Positions 17,560 to 26,418 are shown, numbered from the stretch's first letter. The stretch is 64,000 nucleotides of DNA from JACCSI01 sp035575715 (GCA_035575715.1 DATLXN010000043.1:62001-126000); one strand, 5' to 3'. Notes: generated by a model not told the origin, from the letters alone. Program-made: numbers and translations.

Positions 17560-17894
17560 GCTTTTTGCTTTTCCTTGCAGGTGATACAGACCCGCGTCCA
17601 CGGAATCGCCTTAAGCCGCGCCTCAGCGATCGGTTCGCCGCAGTCGCGGCACATGCCGAAGGTGCCCTTCTCGATTCGCAGCAACGCCTCATCGATCGCC
17701 TGAAGAATCTTGGCGTCGGTCTGCTTGAGGCGCAGGTGAATGTGCACTTCGTTATTGCCAGAGGCCTGGTCGGCCATGTCGCCCTGGCGCCCGTTGTTGT
17801 GTTCGATCGATGTTTGAATTGCCGACGGGCCGGCGGACTGCTCGAGTTCTGCGCGCTTCTGGAGGAGAGTCTCCCGGTAGCTCGATTCGTTCAT
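17556..17894 (-). CDS. DksA/TraR C4-type zinc finger protein
   Basis: 112 residues: an N-terminal helical hairpin (YRETLLQKRAELEQ to LRLKQTDAKILQAIDEALLRIE) and a C-terminal zinc finger CRDCGEPI...CITCKEK (about residues 82-107). DksA-type proteins bind the RNA polymerase secondary channel and tune transcription, often with ppGpp. It is shorter than E. coli DksA (151) and may be a TraR-like or general-stress member. The hairpin tip lacks a clear DxxDxA. ATG 17894 is preceded by GGAGTAAGGC. Confidence 0.85.
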   Translation of the reverse strand: MNESSYRETLLQKRAELEQSAGPSAIQTSIEHNNGRQGDMADQASGNNEVHIHLRLKQTDAKILQAIDEALLRIEKGTFGMCRDCGEPIAEARLKAIPWTRVCITCKEKQKA

Positions 17895-17938
17895 GCCTTA
17901 CTCCACAGTCAGGGCCACAGGGTCCAGACTAAGAGATC

Positions 17939-17944
17939 ATCATA
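17939..17944 (-). promoter_or_regulatory. possible -10 box upstream of the dksA-type gene
   Basis: TATGAT on the minus strand lies ~45 nt before ATG 17894, in the 56-bp gap after the ABC permease gene. It would give a leader of about 38 nt containing the GGAGTAAGG ribosome site. No -35 box is obvious. Confidence 0.3.
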
Positions 17945-17950
17945 ACATTC

Positions 17951-20488
17951 CTACTCCGCCCGGAGGGTGGCCAGCGGCTTGCGGCTGAGCACCTCCCATG
18001 ACGCCGCGACGCCGACAATCGCGACCACCAGCGCACTGATCACGATGCCGGCGATGCTGATCAGTGGCAGCGGCGTCCACGGGATGTCGAAAGCGAAGCG
18101 GCTGATGCCCCAGGTGAGGGCGATTGCGCCGACTGAGCCAATCGTGCCGGCGAGTAACCCCAACACCCCGTACTCAACAAGCAGCACCCGCGCGATGGTG
18201 CCGCGCGTCGCGCCGAGCGTCTTGAAGATGGCCGCCTCATACATCCGCCGAAACTTGGTCATCGCCACCGCGCCAATCAGAATCAGCAGGCCGCTCAACA
18301 CGACGAGGCTGCCGACCACGGTCACCGCGAGCGTCACATTGCCAATCACCGTGCGCAGTGTGTCGAGCATCTCGCGGCCATCGATCACCGAGACGTTGGG
18401 GTAGCGTGTCACCAGCTCGCCCTGCAGTGACGCGCGCGCCTCCCGATCGGCCGGCCCGCGAAAGAACGAGACAAACCCGTGCGGCGCGTCATCGAGCACG
18501 CCGGGACGAAAGACGAACATGAAGCCACCCGTCCGGCTATCGCCCCAGTCGACGCGCCGGATGTTCGAGACTCTGGCCTCGACGCGGCGGCCCATGACAT
18601 CGAATCGGATCGTGTCGCCGACGTTGATGCGAAAGCGTTCGCGCAGACTCTCGGCGATCGAGACCTCAGCTTGCGCCGACGGTGAGCCGTCCCAGAAAGC
18701 GCCGGCGATGACGCGCTCATTCCGCTGAAGCCCGGGTCGATAGGTGACCGTATACTCGCGCGCCAGCCACCCGCGGCCGCGCACGTCCTCGTAGTTCTCG
18801 AGCGACACTTCCTGACCCTGTACGCCAGTGACACGCGCGCGCAGCACCGGGATCAATGTCGGACTCGGGGTGCCGGGTTGCTGCCAGCGTTTGAGCACCT
18901 CGGTCAGGCTCGGCACCTGATCCTGCTGGACGTCGAGCAAGAACATATCCGGCAGATCCGGTGACAGGTTGACGGTGAACTCGCGGACCAGGTTTTCTTG
19001 CAGCGAACGGACGCCGACGATAAAGAAGCTCCCGAGGCCGACCGCCAGTAACACGATGCGCGCCTGACTCCCAGGTCGACTGAGCTGCAGCACCGCATGT
19101 CGCAGCGCGAACCACCGTGACTGCGACAACGGCGCGATCGCCTTGATCAGAACGATGCCGGACAGATGCAGGACCAGCGCCGCGGCGGCGAAGCCAACGG
19201 CGACAATGAACCCAATCCGCCACGACCCGGCCTGCCACACCGTCAAGCCGACCAGCCCTGCCACGACCCCCGCGGTTACGAGAATTTGCACCACGTCGCG
19301 CCGGCCGACGCCGGCTTCCGACCGCAGCAACAGCGACGGCTTGACGTGTCGGATTTCCAGCAGCGGTACGACCGAGAAGAGGATCGCGACCAACAGGCCG
19401 ATGCCGAAGCCTTGCAGCACCGCGGGGCCCGTCAACGAGTAGTCGATCACCACTCCCGGCACCGCCGCGGCCGCGAGAGTCGACGGTATCGCCGCGATCG
19501 CAAGTGCCGCCAGGACGACGCCGAAGGCGCTGCCGACGAGTCCAAGCGCGACCACCTGGGTCATGTAGATCGCCAGCAGTTGCCCGGAACGGCCGCCAAG
19601 ACACTTGAGGATGGCGATGGTGCGAATCTTCTGCTGGACGAACACCCGCGTCACGCTCGACACGCCGATGCCACCGAGGATGACGATGACCAAGCCAACC
19701 AGGCTGAGATAATTTTCGGCGCGGGCGAAGTCTTCGCCGACGTCGTCCTCGGTGGCCTTGTACGACCGCACTCGTGCAAACGAGTTGGCGAAGTCGCTGC
19801 GCAAATTGACCACCAGGCGATCGACCGCAGCATCGGGAACCTTCACCAGCCACTGATACGAGGCCCGGCTGCCTGCGGTCAGCAGGCCGGTCTTCTGCAG
19901 GTCGTCGTAATTCGCGAAGACACGTGGCCCGAGACTGAAGGCCCCGAGCCGACGGCCCGGTTCAGCTTCGATCACCCCGCGGAGCGTAAAGCGCTGGGTG
20001 CCGATCATGATCGCGTCGCCGACCTGGATACCCAGTTGGACGAGCAACTCTGGGCGTGCGAGCGCGCCAAAACTCTGGAGCAATGACTGGTCGAACTGTT
20101 GGCCATCCGCCAGTTTCAGATCCCCGTAGTGCGGGAACCCGGACTGCACCGCGCGCAGCTCGACCATCCGCGACGTGGTTTTTCCACCATCGGCAGGCCG
20201 AACCATTGTGGCGACTTCCACCGACAGATGACTGGTGGCATCGACCGCACGCAGCCGTTCCTGGATCGTAGCGGTCAGTTTGCCGCTGAACGGTTGATTA
20301 CTGCTGATCACCGCGTCGGCGCTGATCAGACTGCGGGCCTCGCCGGCAAACACCTGGCGCACGCTTTGGATCACCGAACGGATCGCGACAATGGCACCTA
20401 CGCCAATCGACAGACAGACGAAGAAGAACAACAGCCGGCGCCATGACGCGCGCATTTCGCGCAGCGTCATCGCGACGAGGAATGTCAC
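17951..20488 (-). CDS. ABC transporter permease, YbbP/FtsX-LolE superfamily
   Basis: 845-residue inner-membrane protein with an N-terminal membrane anchor (LLFFFVCLSIGVGAIVAIRSV), a large extracytoplasmic MacB-PCD-like domain, three membrane segments (~260-390, starting LSLVGLVIVILGGIGVSSVTRVFV), a second anchor pair (~415-470), another extracytoplasmic domain, and three C-terminal membrane segments (~720-830). This double FtsX-domain layout is that of YbbP. The ATPase gene lies upstream with a 4-bp overlap, and a GDSL esterase precedes it, the same trio as tesA-ybbA-ybbP of E. coli. The substrate is unknown; mechanotransmission or lipid handling is typical of the superfamily. Confidence 0.9.
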   Translation of the reverse strand: MTFLVAMTLREMRASWRRLLFFFVCLSIGVGAIVAIRSVIQSVRQVFAGEARSLISADAVISSNQPFSGKLTATIQERLRAVDATSHLSVEVATMVRPADGGKTTSRMVELRAVQSGFPHYGDLKLADGQQFDQSLLQSFGALARPELLVQLGIQVGDAIMIGTQRFTLRGVIEAEPGRRLGAFSLGPRVFANYDDLQKTGLLTAGSRASYQWLVKVPDAAVDRLVVNLRSDFANSFARVRSYKATEDDVGEDFARAENYLSLVGLVIVILGGIGVSSVTRVFVQQKIRTIAILKCLGGRSGQLLAIYMTQVVALGLVGSAFGVVLAALAIAAIPSTLAAAAVPGVVIDYSLTGPAVLQGFGIGLLVAILFSVVPLLEIRHVKPSLLLRSEAGVGRRDVVQILVTAGVVAGLVGLTVWQAGSWRIGFIVAVGFAAAALVLHLSGIVLIKAIAPLSQSRWFALRHAVLQLSRPGSQARIVLLAVGLGSFFIVGVRSLQENLVREFTVNLSPDLPDMFLLDVQQDQVPSLTEVLKRWQQPGTPSPTLIPVLRARVTGVQGQEVSLENYEDVRGRGWLAREYTVTYRPGLQRNERVIAGAFWDGSPSAQAEVSIAESLRERFRINVGDTIRFDVMGRRVEARVSNIRRVDWGDSRTGGFMFVFRPGVLDDAPHGFVSFFRGPADREARASLQGELVTRYPNVSVIDGREMLDTLRTVIGNVTLAVTVVGSLVVLSGLLILIGAVAMTKFRRMYEAAIFKTLGATRGTIARVLLVEYGVLGLLAGTIGSVGAIALTWGISRFAFDIPWTPLPLISIAGIVISALVVAIVGVAASWEVLSRKPLATLRAE

Positions 20489-21177
20489 TGTGAAGCCCCG
20501 ACGATCGCGGTCGTCGCGGACTCGACCGGGCGACCGTCACGCAAGGTCAGTTGCGCATCGGCGATCGCGGCCACCGACGGATCGTGAGTGACCAGCACCA
20601 GCGTCACCCCGCGGCTCTTGCGCACATGCAGGAGCAGGTCGAGGATATGCCGCCCATTATTCGTGTCGAGGTTGCCAGTGGGTTCGTCCGCCAGAATCAG
20701 CGGCGGATCGTTCGCCAGGGCGCGGGCGATGGCAATCCGTTGCTGCTCGCCTCCGGACAACTGCGCCGGATAGTGATGACCGCGATCGTGCAGTCCCACT
20801 TCGTCGAGCAGCGCCTGCGCGCGCGGCTTCGCGTCGCGGCGACCGGCGATTTCCATCGGCACGAGGATGTTCTCGAGAGCCGTCAACGACGGCACCAGGT
20901 GGAAGAATTGAAAGACAAAGCCGATCTTGGCGCCGCGCAGGCGCGCCAGGCTGTCTTCGTCGAGCGCAGTGATGTCAGTGCCATCGATCAGGATGTTGCC
21001 GCTCGACGGCGCGTCGAGACCGGCAATCAAGCCGAGCAGCGTTGACTTGCCACTGCCTGACGGTCCAATGATCGCCAGACACTCTCCTGCCTTCACCGTG
21101 AGGCTGAGAGGATGCAGGATGGTGAGCGGCTGACCGCCGCTGAGGACGGTTTTACTGACGTTGCGGAGCGCGATCAT
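20485..21177 (-). CDS. ABC transporter ATP-binding protein, YbbA/LolD type
   Basis: 230-residue ATPase partner of the downstream permease. Walker A is GPSGSGKSTLLGLIAGLD (~36), the signature LSGGEQQRIAIARA (~144), Walker B LILADEPTGNLDT (~164), H-loop VTHDPS. The closest well-known relatives are YbbA, LolD and MacB ATPase domains. 4-bp overlaps on both sides (with the permease and with the esterase) indicate one operon. Confidence 0.93.
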   Translation of the reverse strand: MIALRNVSKTVLSGGQPLTILHPLSLTVKAGECLAIIGPSGSGKSTLLGLIAGLDAPSSGNILIDGTDITALDEDSLARLRGAKIGFVFQFFHLVPSLTALENILVPMEIAGRRDAKPRAQALLDEVGLHDRGHHYPAQLSGGEQQRIAIARALANDPPLILADEPTGNLDTNNGRHILDLLLHVRKSRGVTLVLVTHDPSVAAIADAQLTLRDGRPVESATTAIVGASQ

Positions 21178-21890
21178 CGGTCCGTCGTGCCGCGCGTGAG
21201 GGCAAGCTCCGGCTGGAGCGCGCGCCAGACGAGGTCGGCAACTATCGACGCACCGCGGGGATTGGGGTGGACGCCGTCCGGTTGATTGAGCGCGGGGTCT
21301 CCGGCGACGCCGGCCAGAAGAAATGGCAGCAAGCGAACCTTGTAGCGCGCCGCGAGCGACGGATACACCGCCCGAAAACGCGTCGTGTAGTCCGCACCGA
21401 AATTCGGCGGCGCTTCCATCCCGGCCAGTATGACGGTCAGCCCGCGCTTCTGGCTTTGCTCGATGATCGACGCGAGGTTGGCTTCGAGTTGCTCGGGCGG
21501 TAATCCGCGTAAGCCGTCATTGCCGCCAAGCGCGACGATCAGAATCTTCGGATGGCCCTCAGCCAGCGCCCACTCGAGTCGTCGCAGGCCGCCCGCGGAG
21601 GTATCTCCGGAGACCCCGGCGTTGACCACTTCGTAGTCGTGACCCTCGCGGTCTAACCGCTCTTGAATGAGCGAGGGAAAACTCTGTTCGACGTCCAGTC
21701 CAAGGCCCGCCGTGAGACTGTCGCCGAGCACGACGACCCGCGGGACATTAGGGCGTCGCGCCGGCGTGGCGGAGGGCGATGGGACCGCATCAACCGCGGC
21801 GGCGGGCGCCGGGCCTGAGCGGCCATCACCACAACCGGCGATCAAGGGAAGCGTCGCGAGAAACAGCAGCGAAATTGCCCGCAGAATCAC
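21174..21890 (-). CDS. GDSL-type arylesterase/thioesterase (TesA-like), lipoprotein
   Basis: 238 residues. The N terminus MILRAISLLFLATLPLIAGCGD contains a lipobox (LIAGC), so it is probably a lipoprotein, then a Pro/Ala linker. The SGNH hydrolase blocks are all present: GDSLTAGLG (Ser), VNAGVSGDTSAGG (Gly), GGNDGLRGL (Asn) and DGVHPN (catalytic Asp/His). TesA-type enzymes hydrolyse acyl-CoA, esters and lysophospholipids in the periplasm. It is first in an operon with a YbbA-like ATPase and YbbP-like permease; in E. coli tesA is divergent from ybbAP, here they are collinear. Confidence 0.9.
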   Translation of the reverse strand: MILRAISLLFLATLPLIAGCGDGRSGPAPAAAVDAVPSPSATPARRPNVPRVVVLGDSLTAGLGLDVEQSFPSLIQERLDREGHDYEVVNAGVSGDTSAGGLRRLEWALAEGHPKILIVALGGNDGLRGLPPEQLEANLASIIEQSQKRGLTVILAGMEAPPNFGADYTTRFRAVYPSLAARYKVRLLPFLLAGVAGDPALNQPDGVHPNPRGASIVADLVWRALQPELALTRGTTDR

Positions 21891-21964
21891 TGCTCAATTA
21901 TACGTGGCGGCGTCGACGGCCGGTTCCGCATCGGAAAAGGGCAGGCCCTTTTCTCATGCTGGTC

Positions 21965-22711
21965 TCATTCGACGAGCAGCACGACGGCGGTCGCATTATC
22001 GGAGGTGCCGGCGGCGAGTGCCGATTCAACCGCGCCATTGGCTGCCGCCTCGGCCGACCCCGCGGCGACCGCCTTCGCCAGCGACGCGTTATCGAGATAG
22101 CCATGCACGCCGTCGCTGCAAATCAGCCAATGCTCGCCGCACTGCAACGCCTCTTCGGTGAGCGAGGGTTCCACGTCGACACGCATCCCAATGCCGCTGG
22201 TCAGGACATGGCGCATCGGGTGATTGATCGCCTGCTCGGCGGCGCCCGCACCCAGCATGGCGTTGAGCCAGGTATCGTCTTGCGTCATCTGCTGGAGTTG
22301 CCCGGCGCGAATGCAATACGCCCGGCTGTCCCCGACATGCCCGATGACAATCTGCTGTCCGTCGACGAGTGCGGCGACGATCGTCGTGCCCATCCCGGCG
22401 TGCTCCGCAGAGCGCGCGCCGGCATCGTGAACTTTGCGATTGGCAATGCGCAGTGCCACAGACACGCGATTCACTGCCACTGACTGGGTCGGATCGAACG
22501 GAAATGGCCACGTCACCTGATGGGAATCTTTGGTGGCGCGGATAAAGTCGACGACCGCGTCAATGGCCATGTGTGACGCCACCTCCCCCGCGTTGTGCCC
22601 ACCCATGCCGTCGGCGACGACGAGGAGTCCGAGGTCGAGGTCGACGAAGTGTGCGTCTTGATTAGTTTTTCGGGGCCCTGCGTCGGAACGAGCTGCCGCA
22701 CTCAATTTCAT
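21965..22711 (-). CDS. PP2C-family serine/threonine protein phosphatase
   Basis: 248-residue metal-dependent phosphatase of the Stp/PrpC type. Motifs in order: RKTNQDAHFV (~15), VADGMGGHNAGEVAS (~36), GMGTTIVAALVD, GHVGDSRAY (~125), LICSDGVHGYL (~195), SDNATAVVLLVE at the C terminus. Start ATG 22711 was chosen because homology begins there and TAGAAT lies 7 nt upstream; the open frame extends to 22921 without a start signal. No Ser/Thr kinase gene is in the window. It is divergent from the TPR sigma-54 activator, which suggests shared control. Confidence 0.93.
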   Translation of the reverse strand: MKLSAAARSDAGPRKTNQDAHFVDLDLGLLVVADGMGGHNAGEVASHMAIDAVVDFIRATKDSHQVTWPFPFDPTQSVAVNRVSVALRIANRKVHDAGARSAEHAGMGTTIVAALVDGQQIVIGHVGDSRAYCIRAGQLQQMTQDDTWLNAMLGAGAAEQAINHPMRHVLTSGIGMRVDVEPSLTEEALQCGEHWLICSDGVHGYLDNASLAKAVAAGSAEAAANGAVESALAAGTSDNATAVVLLVE

Positions 22712-22718
22712 CGCGTCG

Positions 22719-22724
22719 ATTCTA
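22719..22724 (-). promoter_or_regulatory. -10 element of the PP2C gene, leaderless type
   Basis: TAGAAT on the minus strand, 7 nt before ATG 22711; the gap CGACGCG carries no ribosome site. Transcription would start at or beside the ATG. Confidence 0.45.
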
Positions 22725-22785
22725 CGTTGCGCTCGCCCCGCACCCCTGAGCCCCGCGTTCCGGGCCCCTGAGCCACCTCGCACCT

Positions 22786-22803
22786 GGATACTTGGTATAC
22801 TCC
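22786..22803 (+). promoter_or_regulatory. extended -10 promoter and imperfect dyad before the TPR regulator gene
   Basis: TGGTATACT (TGn plus TATACT at 22796-22801) ends 7 nt before GTG 22809, a leaderless arrangement. It is embedded in GGATACT-TG-GTATAC (22786-22800). A very similar element, GGATACT-CT-GTATCC, lies just after the gene's stop at 25770-25784, so the site may also be an operator. Confidence 0.45.
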
Positions 22804-22808
22804 GCGCC

Positions 22809-25751
22809 GTGGTCAGTTCGCCACTGCAGCCGGTGATGGCGCGTGCCGCCGCCCTAGTCGAACGCGGGCAGGCCGCCGCGGCCGGCGAACTCCTGTCTCC
22901 CCTCCTGCACTCTTCTCTCAAGCGGCTCGACGAACTGATCGTCCGCGGCGCCCTCGCCGAAACACTGCTGATGCAGGGTGAGGTGTCTCAGGCCAGCACC
23001 ACGCTCGGGCGTGCCCCCGATGCCATTCGAGAGCCGCTGCCGCCGGTGGTGTTAGCCACCCTGTGGCGTCTGCACGGGCGCGTGGCGTACGCGCGTGGCG
23101 AGCAGTCGCGCGCGATCGCGCTGCACGGCCGCGCGCTGAAACAAGCAGAGACTGCGCACGACTCGCGTGCGATTGGTCTCGCCCATCACGAACTGGCGCT
23201 CTGCTACACCAAGGTCGGCGACACCACCATCGTCCGCGAACATATTGCCGAGGCCGCGGCGGCCTTACACGCCGCCGGCGATCGACGGCATCTCGCGCTG
23301 GTGCATTCGCTGTCGGGGATGATGCTGGCCCAGAATGGCCGCTATGACGAGGCCTCGGCGGCCCTCCGCCTCGCTGAACGACAGGCAACCGCGCTTGGCG
23401 CCGATGACGCGCTCGGCATCATCTGCATCAATCAGGCGAACGTCGCCCTGATCCGGCATCGCTACGATCAAGCGCTCGCCCTCGCCGAGCGGTCGGTGAC
23501 CCTGCAAGAAGGGCTCGGGAAACTCCCGGGCCTGGCGGTGGCGTTGGCGACACTCGGACAGATTTGTGTCCGCATCGGGAACCTGACGCGCGCCGAGGCG
23601 GTCCTGCACCGCGCACTCGAAGTCCGCAGTTCGGTGCAGTTCCACGAGACCACCGGCGCGGTCAACGACACGTTGGCGCAAATGTCGCTGATGCGCGGTG
23701 ACTACGAGAATGCCGCCGAATATCTTCAGCGCGCAGCCGATGCCTACGGGGCCTACGGACGACAGACCAGCCGCTGGTACGAATGGTCGGTGCGCGTGAT
23801 CACGGCTCGCCTAGCCATCCGTCGCGGGACGCCAGAGGCGGCGCTGATCGTGGCGGATGAAATCGCCCGCGCCCCGGGCGCACCGCCCGCCGAAGCGATC
23901 GAGGGCGAATTGATTGCCATCGAAGCGCTGCTCGCCGCTGAACGCATCGACGAAGCCGAACATCGTCTTGGTCAAGTCGAAAGTCGGCTCGACCCGCGCA
24001 CCACCCCCGGCGCGTGGGGCGAGTTCCTTCGACTGCGCGGCGAGTTGCGATCACGCCAGACCCGCACCACCGAGGCGTATCACGACATCGCGCAGAGTTC
24101 GAGCGTGTTCGAGTTGGTTGGTGAACGCTACCAGGCCGCGGTGAGCCAGTTGGCGCTGGGCCGGTTGGCCTCGCGGGCCGGGGCACGCTCGACGGCGGAT
24201 CGCCACTTCCAGCAGGCCGCACAGGTGTTCGAGTCACTCGGCGCGAGTCGCGATCTGGAAGAAGCGCGGGCCGCAATGTCAGCGGCGCAGCATGTCGGCA
24301 CCGGCGAATATGTCGGGTCCCCCGCTGATGCCGACGATGCGCTGGTGCGCCGGTTGGTCGATGCGGCGATTCTGCCCGAGCTGTTAGCGCGCGAACTGAC
24401 TGCCGCACTCCTCGAAGCGGTCACTGCCGATGTGGCGGTCGTTTTTGTCGAACTGCCAGGCGGTGATGTCCGGGTGATCGCCCAGGCCGGGGTCGACGTC
24501 GATGGCGCCCGCTCCGTCGCGCGACTGGGGGTGCAAGGTGCCGCGTATGGCGCCGGCAGCCTGGTCGTCGAGGGCATCGGACGCGAGCCCGATGGGCCAC
24601 GGGCTGTCGCGGTGGCCTCCGGTCGTCCGCTTGGTCCCCATCTGATGCGGCGCGTGCGGATGATGGCGGCCGTCGCTCGCCAGGGCTTTGACCTCTGCGG
24701 CGCACGTGACCGCCCGACGCAAGCCGCCGACGCCACCGTCGAACGGCCGCTCGAGCCGTTGCTGCCCGGGTTTGTCTGCGCCAGCGCCGCCATGCATCGC
24801 GTCGTCGATCAGATTCAACGGCTACAGGGCAACGACTTAACGGTGCTGATTACCGGCGAGAGCGGCACCGGCAAAGAACTGGTGGCGCGCGCGATACATG
24901 TCGGCTCACCACGGAGCACCGCCACGTTCCTCCCCTATAACTGCACGACGACGACGAGGGAGTTGGCGGATAGCCAGCTGTTTGGCCACCGGCGCGGGGC
25001 ATTCACAGGTGCGGTGTCCGATCAACTCGGGCTGGTGCGAACGGCCGCCGGGGGCACGCTGTTTCTCGATGAAGTCGGCGACCTGACGCTCGACGTGCAG
25101 CCGAAACTCCTCCGCTTTCTGGAACAGGGCGAGATCATGCCGGTAGGTGAAACACGCCCGCTCCGCGTCGACGTGCGCGTGATCACCGCGACCAATGCGG
25201 ATCTCGAACAACGGGTCGCCGAAGGCAAGTTCCGCGAGGACCTCTACTACCGTCTCAGCGTGATCCGCATTCACGTGCCGCCGCTGCGCCAGCGCCGCGA
25301 AGAAATCCCCCATCTGAGCACCTATTTCCTGCGCGAAGCGTGTGAGCGCCTGGGGAAACCCGACGTGCAACTCAGCTCGCCCGTATTGGATTTGTTCTCG
25401 GAATACTGGTGGCCCGGCAACGTGCGTCAACTCCGTAACGAGGTTCAGCGCGCGGTGGCAATGGCCACCCCTGGCGGGACCGTGGTCCCCGAACACTTGT
25501 CGCCGGATCTGACCGCACCGCCAAAGGCGGCGCCGACCGAGGGCGTCCCGGCCAAAGTGACCCTGCGCGGCGGGCAAACCTTGGCGTCGGTGGTCGATGA
25601 CATCGAGCGCGACCTCATCCGCGACACACTCGGTCGGCATCGCGGCAATATCTCGGAAAGCGCCCGCTCTTTGGGCCTGACGCGGCGCGGTCTCTACCTC
25701 AAACTCCGTCGCCTGGGTCTGGAAGGCCCGTCGGATCTGAATACCAAGTAA
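22809..25751 (+). CDS. TPR-containing sigma-54 enhancer-binding regulator
   Basis: 980 residues without a receiver domain. Residues ~1-480 are tetratricopeptide-like helical repeats (for example LAHHELALCYTKVGDT, LALVHSLSGMMLAQNGRYDEA). A GAF-like region (~520-630) follows. The AAA+ domain (~660-890) has Walker A GESGTGKE, the sigma-54 contact loop GAFTGA, Walker B GGTLFLDEVGD and the arginine-finger region FREDLYYRL. The C terminus is a Fis-type helix-turn-helix (GNISESARSLGLTRRGLYLKLRRLG). It should activate sigma-54 RNA polymerase in response to a protein or ligand sensed by the TPR/GAF part. The GTG start has a -10 box 7 nt upstream and no Shine-Dalgarno sequence. Confidence 0.93.
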   Translation: MVSSPLQPVMARAAALVERGQAAAAGELLSPLLHSSLKRLDELIVRGALAETLLMQGEVSQASTTLGRAPDAIREPLPPVVLATLWRLHGRVAYARGEQSRAIALHGRALKQAETAHDSRAIGLAHHELALCYTKVGDTTIVREHIAEAAAALHAAGDRRHLALVHSLSGMMLAQNGRYDEASAALRLAERQATALGADDALGIICINQANVALIRHRYDQALALAERSVTLQEGLGKLPGLAVALATLGQICVRIGNLTRAEAVLHRALEVRSSVQFHETTGAVNDTLAQMSLMRGDYENAAEYLQRAADAYGAYGRQTSRWYEWSVRVITARLAIRRGTPEAALIVADEIARAPGAPPAEAIEGELIAIEALLAAERIDEAEHRLGQVESRLDPRTTPGAWGEFLRLRGELRSRQTRTTEAYHDIAQSSSVFELVGERYQAAVSQLALGRLASRAGARSTADRHFQQAAQVFESLGASRDLEEARAAMSAAQHVGTGEYVGSPADADDALVRRLVDAAILPELLARELTAALLEAVTADVAVVFVELPGGDVRVIAQAGVDVDGARSVARLGVQGAAYGAGSLVVEGIGREPDGPRAVAVASGRPLGPHLMRRVRMMAAVARQGFDLCGARDRPTQAADATVERPLEPLLPGFVCASAAMHRVVDQIQRLQGNDLTVLITGESGTGKELVARAIHVGSPRSTATFLPYNCTTTTRELADSQLFGHRRGAFTGAVSDQLGLVRTAAGGTLFLDEVGDLTLDVQPKLLRFLEQGEIMPVGETRPLRVDVRVITATNADLEQRVAEGKFREDLYYRLSVIRIHVPPLRQRREEIPHLSTYFLREACERLGKPDVQLSSPVLDLFSEYWWPGNVRQLRNEVQRAVAMATPGGTVVPEHLSPDLTAPPKAAPTEGVPAKVTLRGGQTLASVVDDIERDLIRDTLGRHRGNISESARSLGLTRRGLYLKLRRLGLEGPSDLNTK

Positions 25752-25767
25752 GCAGTTCAGACCCTGC

Positions 25768-25786
25768 ATGGATACTCTGTATCCAT
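25768..25786. repeat. inverted repeat after the TPR regulator gene
   Basis: Perfect 7-bp arms ATGGATA (25768-25774) and TATCCAT (25780-25786) around CTCTG. Six T follow about 10 nt later (25796-25801), so it may be a weak terminator; its core GGATACTnnGTAT also occurs at the regulator's promoter (22786). Confidence 0.5.
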
Positions 25787-25864
25787 ACGGTCGCATTTTT
25801 TGAGACCTTCGTTTGTCGCATCAAGTCCACTCAATGACGCCCAGTGACCGCCCCTAAACGCCTC

Positions 25865-25892
25865 TTTCACGCCGCCTGCCAGCGGCGTGAAA
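25865..25892. repeat. perfect 11-bp inverted repeat upstream of the PilZ gene
   Basis: Arms TTTCACGCCGC (25865-25875) and GCGGCGTGAAA (25882-25892) around the loop CTGCCA. No T-run follows on either strand, so it is not a standard terminator; it could be an mRNA hairpin in the PilZ leader or a factor-binding dyad. The remainder of the 216-bp gap 25752-25967 shows nothing else I can name. Confidence 0.6.
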
Positions 25893-25967
25893 CTTGAGAT
25901 AGGGAATCGCGGAACACCGGTTCCAACCCGTCTGTTGTTCTTGTCCTTGTCACCCTGGGGGTCTCTC

Positions 25968-26372
25968 GTGACTACACGCGTCTCGCCGATCAGTATCGCC
26001 GCCCGCCGCCGCGCCGAGCGGCAAACCGTTGCGTTGCCAGCACGCCTGACCTGGAAAGACGCGACGGGTGCCGTGCGCTTCACCTCGGTCACGACGCGAG
26101 ACGTCAGCGATGCCGGCGTCTTTGTCGAAGCCGAGAACGCCGCCGCGATTCCGCTGTTTCGAATCGTGCATCTGCAGCTGGAACGGACGGCGCGTGACAT
26201 GGCGGGGGTGCCGGAGCGCTTGCGCGAGGGACGCGTCCTGTCTGCGGTGTGGCGGGTGGCGCCGTGCCGCGCCTCCAACGGAACCCCCGCCGGCTATGCG
26301 CTGCGCTTCCTGGTCGACCCTGCGACCCACGCAGAGCACCGCTCGGCCCCTGAGATGGCCGTCGCCAGCTGA
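25968..26372 (+). CDS. PilZ-domain protein
   Basis: 134 residues. RRRAERQTVALPARLTW followed by TTRDVSDAGVFVEAE fits the PilZ pattern (basic RxxxR-type entry, then D/NxSxxG), the cyclic-di-GMP binding fold. The entry motif reads RRRAER, so c-di-GMP binding is plausible but not certain. I chose GTG 25968 because CTGGGGG lies 5-6 nt upstream; the frame is open to 25887 but that part is non-conserved and crosses a hairpin. The gene stands alone, convergent with the MBL hydrolase gene. Confidence 0.7.
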   Translation: MTTRVSPISIAARRRAERQTVALPARLTWKDATGAVRFTSVTTRDVSDAGVFVEAENAAAIPLFRIVHLQLERTARDMAGVPERLREGRVLSAVWRVAPCRASNGTPAGYALRFLVDPATHAEHRSAPEMAVAS

Positions 26373-26418
26373 CGCAGATATCTCAGATATTTTTTCTCTG
26401 AAGTCTGCGGAATCTGCG

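Noticed and set aside
19166..20086. 306-codon plus-strand frame
   Set aside because: Antisense to the YbbP-like permease; composition is Arg/Gln/His-rich without structure.
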